Counted from the stretch's first letter, positions 26,690 through 34,646 are shown. The stretch is DNA of 64,000 nucleotides from Shewanella corallii (GCF_023349125.1 NZ_JAKIKT010000003.1:372001-436000), one strand, 5' to 3'. The notes: generated from the letters alone by a model not told the origin. A program made the numbers and translations.

Positions 26690-26762
26690 ACCCAACAAGT
26701 CAAGGCTGCATCGCCCTGCGGGCTGGACTCGCTAACGCTCGCCGCTGCTTTGGGTGTTATGT
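26690..26762 (+). other. attC site, cassette 8/9 boundary (73 bp)
   Basis: Perfect left core ACCCAAC and right core GTTATGT; AAGGCTGC.. and ..GCTGCTTTGGGT arms pair with an inner CGCTAACGCTCGCCGC segment. Confidence 0.78.
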
Positions 26763-26790
26763 GAACTTGTTTTCATTTTGAAATGGATTT

Positions 26791-27063
26791 TTGATCTTGA
26801 GCAGAAAGCGAAACTCAAAGAGAAAGAGGACAGTTAAAGAGGCCACTTCAAGAAGGTCATACTCTTGGCACTTTTGGTTTCTGGTGATTCTTACCTTATT
26901 GGCCTTAGTCATGGGTTATGCGATAGGAAGTGGTAATGACAAGAACCCCTATATATCCTCTCTTCTGTTTGGAGGTTTAGTTTATCTGAGCCCTTGGTTT
27001 CTGAGTCGTGTTCGGGGTTGGATGCCAGAAGAGTTAATGGTTAAGTTCTACAAAAAAACTTAG
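26791..27063 (+). CDS. Cassette 9: small membrane protein
   Basis: 90 residues. A strongly basic N-terminus (about 20 residues) precedes two hydrophobic helices (about 27-47 and 55-72). TTG at 26791 or 26797 is the probable start; no ATG or clear ribosome site is available. No family recognised. Confidence 0.55.
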   Translation: MILSRKRNSKRKRTVKEATSRRSYSWHFWFLVILTLLALVMGYAIGSGNDKNPYISSLLFGGLVYLSPWFLSRVRGWMPEELMVKFYKKT

Positions 27064-27072
27064 CTTCCGTTG

Positions 27073-27422
27073 ACATAACAAGTGACAGTCGCATTCCGTC
27101 AATTATTACTTTGCTAATCCACCTAGTTTTTCACCCTATCGAGCACCGTTTTTCATCATGATATTGAGGGTGACCAATAGCTTTCGCCCAACTACACCCT
27201 CGGCCGTACCCTTGGTCACGGCCGATACAAACTCTCACATTCTCCCCTAACCCGCACACTATCTAACCATCCCTCTATCCAAACCTTGCCCTACCTAAAA
27301 CATCATCTAATTGGCTGATTTCAATCAGATAGAACCCAGATACAATGCCCGCATAAATTAACCACAGGGATTGTGCGCCAAATAAGTCTTACCTGGCATT
27401 AACCGTCGGACTTTGATTAACG
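27073..27422 (+). other. Long attC-like region with R2 copy a
   Basis: Left core ACATAAC, then the TCGCATTCCGTCAATTAT segment shared with 25.67 kb, a hairpin CGGCCGT/ACGGCCG at 27201-27224, and R2 from 27222 to 27380. The right core may be GATTAAC at 27415. Length (350 bp) is beyond usual attC limits, so it may be two fused sites. Confidence 0.5.
27222..27380 (+). repeat. Repeat R2, copy a
   Basis: Shared with 28330-28490 and 30452-30639: CCCCTAACCCGCACAC, CCAAACCTTGCCCTACCT, then GATACAATGC and ACCACAGGGATTGTGCGCC. It contains a promoter-like pair TTTCAA, 16 bases, TACAAT (27319-27346). Confidence 0.8.
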
Positions 27423-27431
27423 CTATTCCCC

Positions 27432-28229
27432 ATGAATACTGAGACAGGCCATATGAGCCCCATAGAAAAAATAACAGAACCAACATTCACAAACTCGTCA
27501 AAAGGCTTACTTACGCTATTTTGTATTGGAGTCGCTCACACCGTTGTTGGAGTTGACTTAAAAACTACAGAAATCGCAATTCCGTGGTTGCCGACAGTCG
27601 ACTTTCCAAATGCCGATAGACTACCTTATTTATATTGGGGTATTGTCGTTTTTTCAATGTACCGATACACGCTTCATAATATTCAAGAGTTTAAAAAGGT
27701 TTACTTTGAAGCAATCGGAACATTCTTAAATAGTCAACGAGGCACTCGGTTCATTCAAAATACTATTTATGGCAAGCAAGTATCTCATCAAGTACGCATG
27801 TCAGATAGTAGTTCCTCGGAACCTTCAATCACCATAGAACAATATAAATATACCGAAGACGATTGGGGAGAACCACACGGCACCATAGCGAAAGACTTCA
27901 AAATTGAGTTTGACATGAACTTTACTTTTAAAAAGTTCTCTTACTTACCCAGCCATCGAGTTCATGTTGAAGATGGTATTCTGGATGACGAAAACGGTAG
28001 GGCGAAATGGGGGCTAACAAACACCCTATATGACCCTGAAGAACAATATAAAACTTACTATTCCACTGGAATAAATAATTTTTTTCTCAACATAACGTAT
28101 AATTGTTCAATCATCAGGTGTTTCATTAAGTCAGCGATGAGGAATAAAAATCTATTCGACTTATCCATCCCGGTCTTTATGAACCTTGCACTTTTGGTTT
28201 ACTGCTTGACCTCAGCAGTTATACTCTAA
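27432..28229 (+). CDS. Cassette 10: membrane protein of unknown function
   Basis: 265 residues. Two hydrophobic helices near the N-terminus (about 25-43 and 65-82), a soluble middle domain (about 90-235) and a C-terminal helix (LSIPVFMNLALLVYCLTSAV). No family recognised. The ATG at 27432 is chosen; a second Met 7 codons later is possible. R2 copy a lies directly upstream and may supply the promoter. Confidence 0.65.
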   Translation: MNTETGHMSPIEKITEPTFTNSSKGLLTLFCIGVAHTVVGVDLKTTEIAIPWLPTVDFPNADRLPYLYWGIVVFSMYRYTLHNIQEFKKVYFEAIGTFLNSQRGTRFIQNTIYGKQVSHQVRMSDSSSSEPSITIEQYKYTEDDWGEPHGTIAKDFKIEFDMNFTFKKFSYLPSHRVHVEDGILDDENGRAKWGLTNTLYDPEEQYKTYYSTGINNFFLNITYNCSIIRCFIKSAMRNKNLFDLSIPVFMNLALLVYCLTSAVIL

Positions 28230-28302
28230 TAACTATTCATACATCACAAAGATGATTGTTCTACACTCTAACTGTGCAAAATATCATCACAACTAAACCT
28301 AT

Positions 28303-28323
28303 GCCACCCAATAATTGGGTGGC
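28303..28323. other. Perfect hairpin behind cassette 10
   Basis: GCCACCCAA and TTGGGTGGC form a 9-bp stem with a 3-base loop. No T-run follows, so it may be a transcript-end or mRNA-stabilising structure rather than a full terminator. Confidence 0.6.
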
Positions 28324-28329
28324 AGTATA

Positions 28330-28490
28330 GCCCCTAACCCGCACACCATCTAACCATCCCCCACTCCAAACCTTGCCCTACCTCACACATCATCTAAACG
28401 ACTGATTTAACTCACATAGAACTCAGATACAATGCCCGCACAAATTGACCACAGGGAATGTGCGCCCATTAAGCAAGGGGCGGTAGCGTG
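28330..28490 (+). repeat. Repeat R2, copy b
   Basis: Same core as the copies at 27.2 and 30.5 kb. Promoter-like TTTAAC, 16 bases, TACAAT at 28406-28433. Ends in CCCATTAAGCAAGGGGCGGTAGCG, comparable to an attC right arm, but without an intact GTTRRRY core (GCGTGGT). Confidence 0.75.
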
Positions 28491-28497
28491 GTTGGCG

Positions 28498-29085
28498 ATG
28501 AAACATTTATTTAATAGACTGGAGTTTAACTTGATTAAAATAGTACTTGGTACATTGTTTGGGTTCACTATTACTATCTGGTATGTAGCTCTTGATCTCA
28601 AGTTCAACTTTAATCACTCTCTCTCAGTGAACATAGTAATCGCGATGGCGACCATAGTAGCAGCAGCTATACATTTTGACTCTCAACAGAAACTTAGAAA
28701 AGACAGGATTTGGGACACAAACAAAACATTTTTACTTGAATTAGCACAAGCTTTGTCTGACGTAATTAAAGCAACAGAAAATGAAATACATAACATTTAT
28801 TGTAGCAACGATCCTGAAGAAGAGCTTGAAGTTGACTATAAAGCCTTTAAAAGAGTTAAAGGTAAAATAGAATATGCTTTGACAGTATGTCACCCACTGA
28901 TGGACAAAAGTCTGATTGCAGCAATAAAGCGACACAATGAAAAAGACGATAGAATTACTCATGAAGTAAACAATGAAGGCCTTGAAAATCTAGAGGCGTA
29001 TCAAATAATGCTTTCAGAGCATAAAGTTTTATATAGTCAGTTACTAAAATTCATGAGCGAAGTCAGCGGTGTTAAGAATACATAA
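28498..29085 (+). CDS. Cassette 11: membrane-anchored hypothetical protein
   Basis: 195 residues from the ATG at 28498. Two hydrophobic helices (about 12-30 and 40-56) followed by a long charged helical cytoplasmic region (RKDRIWDTNKTFLLELAQAL onwards). The frame is open from ATG 28432 inside R2, so an R2-derived longer N-terminus is possible. No family recognised; topology resembles small two-helix effector proteins seen in defence loci, which is only a comparison of shape. Confidence 0.65.
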   Translation: MKHLFNRLEFNLIKIVLGTLFGFTITIWYVALDLKFNFNHSLSVNIVIAMATIVAAAIHFDSQQKLRKDRIWDTNKTFLLELAQALSDVIKATENEIHNIYCSNDPEEELEVDYKAFKRVKGKIEYALTVCHPLMDKSLIAAIKRHNEKDDRITHEVNNEGLENLEAYQIMLSEHKVLYSQLLKFMSEVSGVKNT

Positions 29086-29317
29086 CAACTACGACGTAGG
29101 GGCGCAAAAATACAACTAGTCAATAACTGCTGCCCTACCTCCTTGGCCGTGACCCCACCACCACGGCCACTCCCCGATACAAACTCCCCGCTCTCCCCCA
29201 CACCTTGCAACCATACCCGCCTGGACAACATCGCCCACCCCGAGCGATACTTGGTGACAAATTAAGCGCGCATATCGTCGGTACCAGGTGAACAACGAGC
29301 ATGCGCACGATACAAAT
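29080..29317 (+). other. attC-like region with R1 copy d
   Basis: Left core ACATAAC, a hairpin GGCCGTG/CACGGCC at 29144-29167, then R1 from 29172. The right end reads CACGATACAAATCGTGAAG, so the GTTATGC core is altered. Confidence 0.6.
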
Positions 29318-29339
29318 CGTGAAGTGTTTCGGATAAATC

Positions 29340-29609
29340 GTGAGTATTGAGAGTGTAAAAAGCCTTGCCACTGAAATGGTAAGTGATCTTAGAAACAATC
29401 AAATGAATAGGTATGCAGACTCGCTGTCGGCAGCCGTTGTAATGCTCGATGATCCAGCAACAAAAATTAAAGCATTAGAAAAAATAGAGAGCGCGTGCCA
29501 TGTCAAAGCATATGGAGACCTCTTTTTAGAAACACTGCCTGGTTTTGAGTGGCCAACAAAGGTTAGCAAGCTACGTTCACTATGCCAAAAACAGCTTTCA
29601 GGTGGCTAA
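29340..29609 (+). CDS. Cassette 12: small helical hypothetical protein
   Basis: 89 residues, start GTG at 29340. Predicted all-helical and soluble (MSIESVKSLATEMVSDL, then DPATKIKALEKIESAC and a basic C-terminal end). No family recognised. R1 copy d lies directly upstream. Confidence 0.55.
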   Translation: MSIESVKSLATEMVSDLRNNQMNRYADSLSAAVVMLDDPATKIKALEKIESACHVKAYGDLFLETLPGFEWPTKVSKLRSLCQKQLSGG

Positions 29610-29620
29610 ATACATTCAAT

Positions 29621-29671
29621 ACTTAACAAGGCGCAGCTACGGACCTCCGGCCGCTGTGCGCGGCGTTATAT
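29621..29671 (+). other. Compact attC site, cassette 12/13 boundary (51 bp)
   Basis: Perfect left core ACTTAAC, right core GTTATAT. Arms AAGGCGCAGC and GCTGTGCGCGGC pair around GACCTCCGGCC. Among the shortest sites of the array. Confidence 0.75.
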
Positions 29672-29688
29672 TTCACGGAAGTTTAGCG

Positions 29689-30069
29689 ATGTCGTCAGAG
29701 TTAAATAGTATTGCGCAAGAATTAGAAAGTGCCGAAATAAAGTTCTTAATTAAAGGTGGGCAAATTCAAATAGCTTTACCAAATGGGTTCGATACTCTAA
29801 TTATCGAAATTTGGAATGAGGACGGCGAAGACTCTATTTCTCTACTGAATGGCCGTTTTCACACGCACGGACATATTGAAGCGAGTGAACATGACTTGCC
29901 TTCGCGTGAAAAAGGAATAAGGTACTTAGTTGAGTCAATCTTTAACGGCACTTTCAAAATGGTGAAAGTTGAAACTGAGCCAGGTATCTATGAGAACACT
30001 ATTTGGGATACTTATGCTTTGGAAATTGTTGATGAAGATGATAAATTCATAGTGGTAGGCGAAATATAA
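29689..30069 (+). CDS. Cassette 13: hypothetical cytoplasmic protein
   Basis: 126 residues, acidic. ELNSIAQELESAEIKFLIKG, then IQIALPNGFDTLIIEIWNED suggest a mixed alpha/beta domain. The ATG at 29689 follows the attC core by 17 bases; the frame is open upstream through the attC and should not be used. No family recognised. Confidence 0.65.
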   Translation: MSSELNSIAQELESAEIKFLIKGGQIQIALPNGFDTLIIEIWNEDGEDSISLLNGRFHTHGHIEASEHDLPSREKGIRYLVESIFNGTFKMVKVETEPGIYENTIWDTYALEIVDEDDKFIVVGEI

Positions 30070-30166
30070 CAAGGCCATGAAGCATGGACACGCAATAGCT
30101 TGCTCGGTTCCGCTTCGCTCCACTTTATAGCAATCTGTTACTTAGCCGCTTATGGCGACGTTATAC
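30064..30166 (+). other. attC site, cassette 13/14 boundary (103 bp)
   Basis: Left core ATATAAC, right core GTTATAC. GCAATAGCTTGCTCGG and ATAGCAATCTGTTAC arms; the inner TTGCTCGGTTCCGCTTCGCT resembles the loop of the attC at 22.3 kb (TTGCTCGGTTTCGCTACGCT). Confidence 0.75.
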
Positions 30167-30180
30167 GCACAAGGAATCTG

Positions 30181-30402
30181 ATGAAACAATTTTCAGTTGT
30201 GAAAATTAAGTCTCTTCATAAAGAATTTAAGCATAGCGAAAATAGCTTTGGCTCTAGGGTTCCACGCGTCGGCGACGTTGCAACAATAATCGATGTTTAC
30301 AATGGTGCCTTTGACTTAGAGTGCAGCGACCAAAATGGTGTAACTCTTTGGTTAGAGTTGTTTGAAGCCAAGGATGCTGATTTAGAGTTAGTGTGCACAT
30401 AA
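30181..30402 (+). CDS. Cassette 14: small DUF4926-like protein
   Basis: 73 residues from the ATG at 30181, preceded by AAGGAATCTG. RVPRVGDVATIIDVYNGAFD followed by LECSDQNGVTLW has the pattern of DUF4926-type SH3-like domains (GDVGTIVEV ... VEF.D.DG), often linked to toxin-immunity or antitoxin contexts. Assignment is tentative. Confidence 0.6.
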   Translation: MKQFSVVKIKSLHKEFKHSENSFGSRVPRVGDVATIIDVYNGAFDLECSDQNGVTLWLELFEAKDADLELVCT

Positions 30403-30639
30403 CAAACAAGGATAGGCCGCGCGCAGCCGCCTATCCCGACCCCATCCAACACCCCGATACAAACTCTCACATTCTCCCCTAACCCGCACACCATCTAACC
30501 ATCCCTCGATCCAAACCTTGCCCTACCTCACACATCATCTAAATGACTGATTTACCTCACATAGAACTCCGATACAATGCTCGCACAAATTGACCACAGG
30601 GATTGTGCGCCCATTAAGCAACGGGCGGTAGCGTTAACG
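30397..30639 (+). other. Long attC-like region with R2 copy c (243 bp)
   Basis: Left core ACATAAC, hairpin GGATAGGC/GCCTATCC, R2 from 30452, right core GTTAACG at 30633-30639. R2 here ends in CCCATTAAGCAACGGGCGGTAGC plus an intact core, indicating that R2 is an attC right arm. Promoter-like TTTACC, 16 bases, TACAAT at 30551-30578. Confidence 0.65.
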
Positions 30640-30644
30640 AAGAT

Positions 30645-31351
30645 ATGGAAATCAAAAAAATGAAGATACCTGCAAACTTTAAATACCCTGGATTTTACGA
30701 TCTTATCTGCGATGCAATATTCCATCAGAAGCTAGCTCAAAGAGAAAATGATTCATATACTGTGAATAGACATGCTAGAGCGTCAATAATTGCCTCAGCT
30801 TTAGCAATAGAAAGTTGTGCCAATTGTTTATTAAACGACCTAGACACCCCAAAAAAAATGCTTGATGAATTAGACAAACTCAATGTTATCGCAAAATATG
30901 AAACATACTTAATGCTAAACAATGTATCTAACTTTGATAGAGGAAACAATATAGTAGAAAAATCTTGGAAGTAATTAGATTAAGAAATGAGTTCGTCCAC
31001 CCGAAAATAAAAAACATCAAGACTGAAGTTGGTAAAATGGAAGACATGGGGAGTCACTATGCATTACCTATGGACTTGATCGGAGAACAATGGAAAGCAC
31101 TAAACATACCTAAACGCGGATTATTCTGGGATGCTGACTCGGCAAAAACTGTATTAACTTGTATATCTCAGTTCATGAAATATATTTTTCATGAACTTTT
31201 GAAAAAAACCAATGTAGAAATTCAGTGCACATTATTGTCAAAAATAGAGATATCAAACAGTTGTATGCCTATGGGTTTTGATGCCTTTTTAACAGAAATA
31301 GAGGAAGCGAACAAGAACGAAATAGATTTCACTTTTCTTATTGAAGAATAA
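30645..31351 (+). pseudogene. HEPN-like protein, split by a frameshift
   Basis: Two frames overlap at 30957-30974. The first (109 codons from ATG 30645) ends shortly after NNIVEKSW; the second continues from the TTG at 30965 to 31351. Adding one A in the run GAAAAATC would join them into a protein of about 235 residues. The joined protein has a helix ASIIASALAIESCANCLLN and then RLRNEFVHPK, a match to the HEPN ribonuclease motif R-x(4-6)-H (R-N-x-x-x-H). HEPN proteins are RNases in many defence and toxin systems. Whether the shift is real decay, a sequencing slip or ribosomal slippage cannot be decided here. The nuclease gene follows after 68 bases, with no attC between. Confidence 0.6.
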
Positions 31352-31419
31352 AAATCCTACAATTCAAAAAATAAAACCAGAGTTATTCATTAACAAGCAA
31401 TTAAATGTAGTGGTATCAT

Positions 31420-33507
31420 ATGATTGAGCAATTAAACAACTTCAAGTGTAACGATTTCGAAAACTATCTAAAAGATTGTAACCCAAGTGATGATGAGATA
31501 AAGGAGATTTTAAAAAAAACCCTAAGCAGGCCAGAAATATTGAGTATTCATAGTAAATCCAATCGCAAAGAAAGAGATAAGTTTTTGGCCAGTCTATGCA
31601 ACATATTAGATAGTAGAGGAGATTCTGTAAAGGAAATTATAATAAACAAAGGAAAATTAGTACAGATATCGGAAGAGCTATTTGACAATATTTCAAATGT
31701 TATAGAAGAATGTGAAATAAGCAAACTAGAACAAGCCACTCAAATTTGGGCTCATCTTACCCGCGTTGAATCTACGATAAGCACGATTTATTCTGACATT
31801 GAAAAAAGTTATCAACAAAAACCTAAAACCCTTCTAGTTACGCCTTTCATAAGAATAAAAACCAAAGAAGGTGTTGAGTACTCTCCAGATGCAGCTATTG
31901 AAAGACAAGTCTCATACCTATCTTTAACATTGAGCCTATTATCATATAAAAACAATTGGTTTAAAGATGGTAAAGTGGTTCTACCTAATAGAGTAATCCC
32001 AAGCGAAGAAGACTTATTTAAGGCAGGCTCCATTGAACTTCTTGCTCTTTCTTGGAAACAATTAGAAGATAACGCACTGCGTAGCATTCTATTTGGAGGA
32101 GATATATTTAGAGATTTTGGTGATGATGTACCAAGCGACGCAAGGGAACATGGAGTAAAAACTGCTTATTACTTTTCAAGAAGTGAGTCAGAGTTTGAGA
32201 TGTTTGACTCTATAGCATGCGAAAGATTTAGAAAAAGATCATTACAAAATTTCATGGAAATTATGTCCCACAAGGGTATTAAGCCAACAATTTCAAATGA
32301 CTTAATCAGTGTAGGAAAATTGAGTGAAAGAAGCTTTATTAGTGAAGATGAGATACATGCATGTGGTAATCTACAAGATGTTTTCTGCACCAATGTATTT
32401 GAAGATGACACAGATTACAATGGGCTAACGCTTCGAGACTGGATAAGAGGTTACTTTACTTTAAGATATTTATCTGACCAAGTCATGTCAGGAGAGAAAC
32501 TACCTATATTTTCATTTAGCGACATGCTCAAGTCGTTGTTAGATTCAGGCCTAACAGAAGTAAATGCATTGACTTTCATTGAGTTGGCAAGTTTTGGAAA
32601 AAACTCAAGAGACCTATTCGATTGCCCTCTGATTAAATTAGAGGATAGCAACTTATATCTCGCCTACCATTGCACGGTCAATTCAAGTGTTCCAAATTTA
32701 ATACTCTCTCGATTTTCATCACTAGAATCAGAGTCAGGAAAGAAAGGTTATCGTTTTGAAAAGGAAGTAATAGAGGTGTTTACAAAACATCTCTCTCCAT
32801 GCAAAAGCTTTAAGTTTAAAAGAGAGCTTGAGGAGTATGAGTATGATTGTGTATTTGTTTTAGATAAAAGAATATTTGTTTTTGAGTGTAAAAATAGGTC
32901 TCTTTCTTGGTCTAGTGCAGTAAAAGCCTATAGAACAAAAGAGTACTTATCAAAAACTGTTAAACAAGTAAATCGACTTAAAGACGCTTTAATTGAGTAT
33001 CCCGAGGTTATACGAGAACATTTTGGCGTTGATGTAAATAGTTATGAAGTCATTCCCGTTATATTCAACTGCATGCCATTTTCCTGGTTAGGAAAGTTTG
33101 ATGATGTCTATATATCTGACTTCTCATCATTAAGCCGATTTGCTAAAAGCTCTAAAATCAACATCATAATGACTAGCAAAGATGGACAGGTCAAACAGAG
33201 TTCTAGTAAATCTAAACAGTGGACTGGTAGCACACCAAACTCAGATGACTTAATTAGACATTTAGAAAATCCGATACAATTGAGGCCATTTCTTAACTCA
33301 AGAAAGAAAGTCGAACAATGGTGGATCGCAAATACGGAAGTAGCTTTTGTCTCAACAGATTATGAAGTAGACTCTGAAAAATATAAAAAGGCCGAAAAAG
33401 CAATGTTTTCTCCGCCGGCTCCAATAAGAAATGAGGCCAATAAAAGAGCTAAGGTAAAAAGAAATATGATTAAATCTTCAAAAAGGAAAAACCGAAATAA
33501 AAAATGA
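31420..33507 (+). CDS. Large PD-(D/E)XK nuclease-domain protein, partner of the HEPN-like gene
   Basis: 695 residues, very AT-rich. The N-terminal 430 residues are mainly helical and match no family I know. From about 440 a restriction-endonuclease-like core appears: GYRFEKEVIEVF (alpha-1 Glu), EYDCVFVL (Asp about 476) and IFVFECKNR (Glu 489-x-Lys 491), which form the PD-(D/E)XK active site, followed by a helix with Q-x-x-R (KQVNRL). The C-terminus is a basic tail (KRAKVKRNMIKSSKRKNRNKK without the last residue cluster is equally basic) that could bind nucleic acid. It forms the last unit of the array with the HEPN-like gene; defence against phage or plasmids is a plausible role but not shown. 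Confidence 0.75.
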   Translation: MIEQLNNFKCNDFENYLKDCNPSDDEIKEILKKTLSRPEILSIHSKSNRKERDKFLASLCNILDSRGDSVKEIIINKGKLVQISEELFDNISNVIEECEISKLEQATQIWAHLTRVESTISTIYSDIEKSYQQKPKTLLVTPFIRIKTKEGVEYSPDAAIERQVSYLSLTLSLLSYKNNWFKDGKVVLPNRVIPSEEDLFKAGSIELLALSWKQLEDNALRSILFGGDIFRDFGDDVPSDAREHGVKTAYYFSRSESEFEMFDSIACERFRKRSLQNFMEIMSHKGIKPTISNDLISVGKLSERSFISEDEIHACGNLQDVFCTNVFEDDTDYNGLTLRDWIRGYFTLRYLSDQVMSGEKLPIFSFSDMLKSLLDSGLTEVNALTFIELASFGKNSRDLFDCPLIKLEDSNLYLAYHCTVNSSVPNLILSRFSSLESESGKKGYRFEKEVIEVFTKHLSPCKSFKFKRELEEYEYDCVFVLDKRIFVFECKNRSLSWSSAVKAYRTKEYLSKTVKQVNRLKDALIEYPEVIREHFGVDVNSYEVIPVIFNCMPFSWLGKFDDVYISDFSSLSRFAKSSKINIIMTSKDGQVKQSSSKSKQWTGSTPNSDDLIRHLENPIQLRPFLNSRKKVEQWWIANTEVAFVSTDYEVDSEKYKKAEKAMFSPPAPIRNEANKRAKVKRNMIKSSKRKNRNKK

Positions 33508-33822
33508 TGCATAAAGAGCTTGAACAACAGCGGTTCAAGTGATTTCGTTTAGTTTGGTGTCAACTTTAGCTCACCCCACAATCCCCAACACTCTGCGCCG
33601 TGACAGTCCATACTTCACGGCCAGGGTGTCGGCCCTACTCCCCTTCCCTCGTATGCTGAAGTACTCAGCCCTCAGCGCCCATCGCCTGCCCTAACCTCAA
33701 CGCCGCATCCTGACTAATCACTTCCCTCACACCAGCCAAGTTCTTCAAGGTGCAAGTCGCTGGATATTAGACATACCAGCTCTACTGCCTTCTGCAAGCT
33801 TCTCTCAACAGGATTAGAAAAG
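33508..33822. other. Right border of the cassette array
   Basis: About 315 bases with a hairpin CTTGAAC/GTTCAAG at 33519-33539 but no recognisable attC cores. GC content rises again. It contains the Mor-like remnant listed separately. Confidence 0.5.
33571..33745 (-). pseudogene. Possible remnant of a Mor-type phage transcription activator
   Basis: On the minus strand one frame reads ALRAEYFSIRGKG, then ADTLAVKYGLSRRRVLGIVG and a stop, like the C-terminal helix-turn-helix of Mor-family activators. A second frame just upstream reads NLAGVREVISQDAALRLGQA, like their N-terminal part. The two are out of frame and the middle is missing. Confidence 0.35.
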
Positions 33823-33824
33823 GG

Positions 33825-34188
33825 GTCAAACTCTGACGCTAAACATCCCTTCCAGCTCCTCATTAGAAGTCTAATAGCCTTTTCTTCCAATAGATTACGG
33901 CAAAACTATCGGTATCCTAATAGGTTAGCTCTAGATCAGTCCTTTCATATCCCAAACTGGCAGGAAAAATCCATGCACATTGTCATCATGCTTGTTCTGA
34001 TCATTGTCGGCTACATGGCCGGTAGTAAAATCAGCTGGTTACTGGGGTTGCCTATTATGGCGCTTGGCGCTTTAGCTGCCACACTCATGGGTTCAACCAG
34101 ATGGAAACACCAACAAGAGGATGTTTGGATACTTCTGGGCTTACTTTCAACCGTAGCGGTCATAGTGGCGGCGACATTTGGGTTGTGA
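33825..34188 (+). repeat. Right flanking duplication
   Basis: Homologous to 21157-21530, in the same orientation, including upstream sequence such as TTCTTCCAATAGAT and GGTATCCTAA and the entire small gene. Differences are spread along its length, so the copies are old or were acquired from different lineages. Confidence 0.8.
33973..34188 (+). CDS. 71-residue membrane protein, right copy
   Basis: Paralogue of 21315-21530 with 11 substitutions, nearly all conservative. Same two hydrophobic helices and central charged loop. GGCAGGAAAAATCC precedes the ATG. Confidence 0.75.
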   Translation: MHIVIMLVLIIVGYMAGSKISWLLGLPIMALGALAATLMGSTRWKHQQEDVWILLGLLSTVAVIVAATFGL

Positions 34189-34307
34189 TGATGACAGTCG
34201 CCAGAAGACTGCTGCCAAGCCTTGGGTCTTGGTGCGAGCAGCAACTCAATACTAAACTCGATTTGATAACAGCTCGGTAGTGCCAGTCATCAACATTGGG
34301 AGGGGCA

Positions 34308-34646
34308 ATGAGGGACCAACTTGTAAAATTAAATTCACTGGTGGGTTGGGACTGCCACTTCTCTTCATTTGATGGGTACAGGTTGGTATTAAGCTCTGGT
34401 ATCAGTAACGAGTATGCCACTCCTCTTGTCGCATTTTTAGGCGTCTCATATATGCATTGCCCTTTCGAGTTTAGCCACCCTGTATTTAGACTTGGCTCCG
34501 AAAAAGAAAGTTTACAGGTTGAACAGCTATCGACAATCGAGGAAGGTGAGAGACTTTTTGTTATAGAAGCAGAGACTCAGGCTACCCTTGATAAGCAGCT
34601 GTTTTTCATTGTCGCTGAGGGGCTTGACCTTATTGGCATGGCTTAA
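34308..34646 (+). CDS. Hypothetical protein
   Basis: 112 residues from the ATG at 34308, with GGGAGGGG just upstream; a TTG four codons earlier is less likely. Mixed beta-rich sequence (DCHFSSFDGYRLVLSSGISN, then EEGERLFVIEAE) without signal or membrane helix. No family recognised. It lies just outside the right duplication. The following 34647-34890 shows no gene. Confidence 0.65.
   Translation: MRDQLVKLNSLVGWDCHFSSFDGYRLVLSSGISNEYATPLVAFLGVSYMHCPFEFSHPVFRLGSEKESLQVEQLSTIEEGERLFVIEAETQATLDKQLFFIVAEGLDLIGMA

Noticed and set aside
24543..29317. CRISPR array
   Set aside because: The repeats are too long (130-150 bp), irregularly spaced by genes, and lack uniform spacers.
29545..29688. N-terminal extension of the cassette 13 frame through the attC
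   Set aside because: It would translate the recombination site and overlap cassette 12; the ATG at 29689 is better placed.
21531..33972. Integron integrase or other recombinase gene
   Set aside because: Searched both strands for long frames with tyrosine-recombinase features; none seen, so the array is reported without an integrase.
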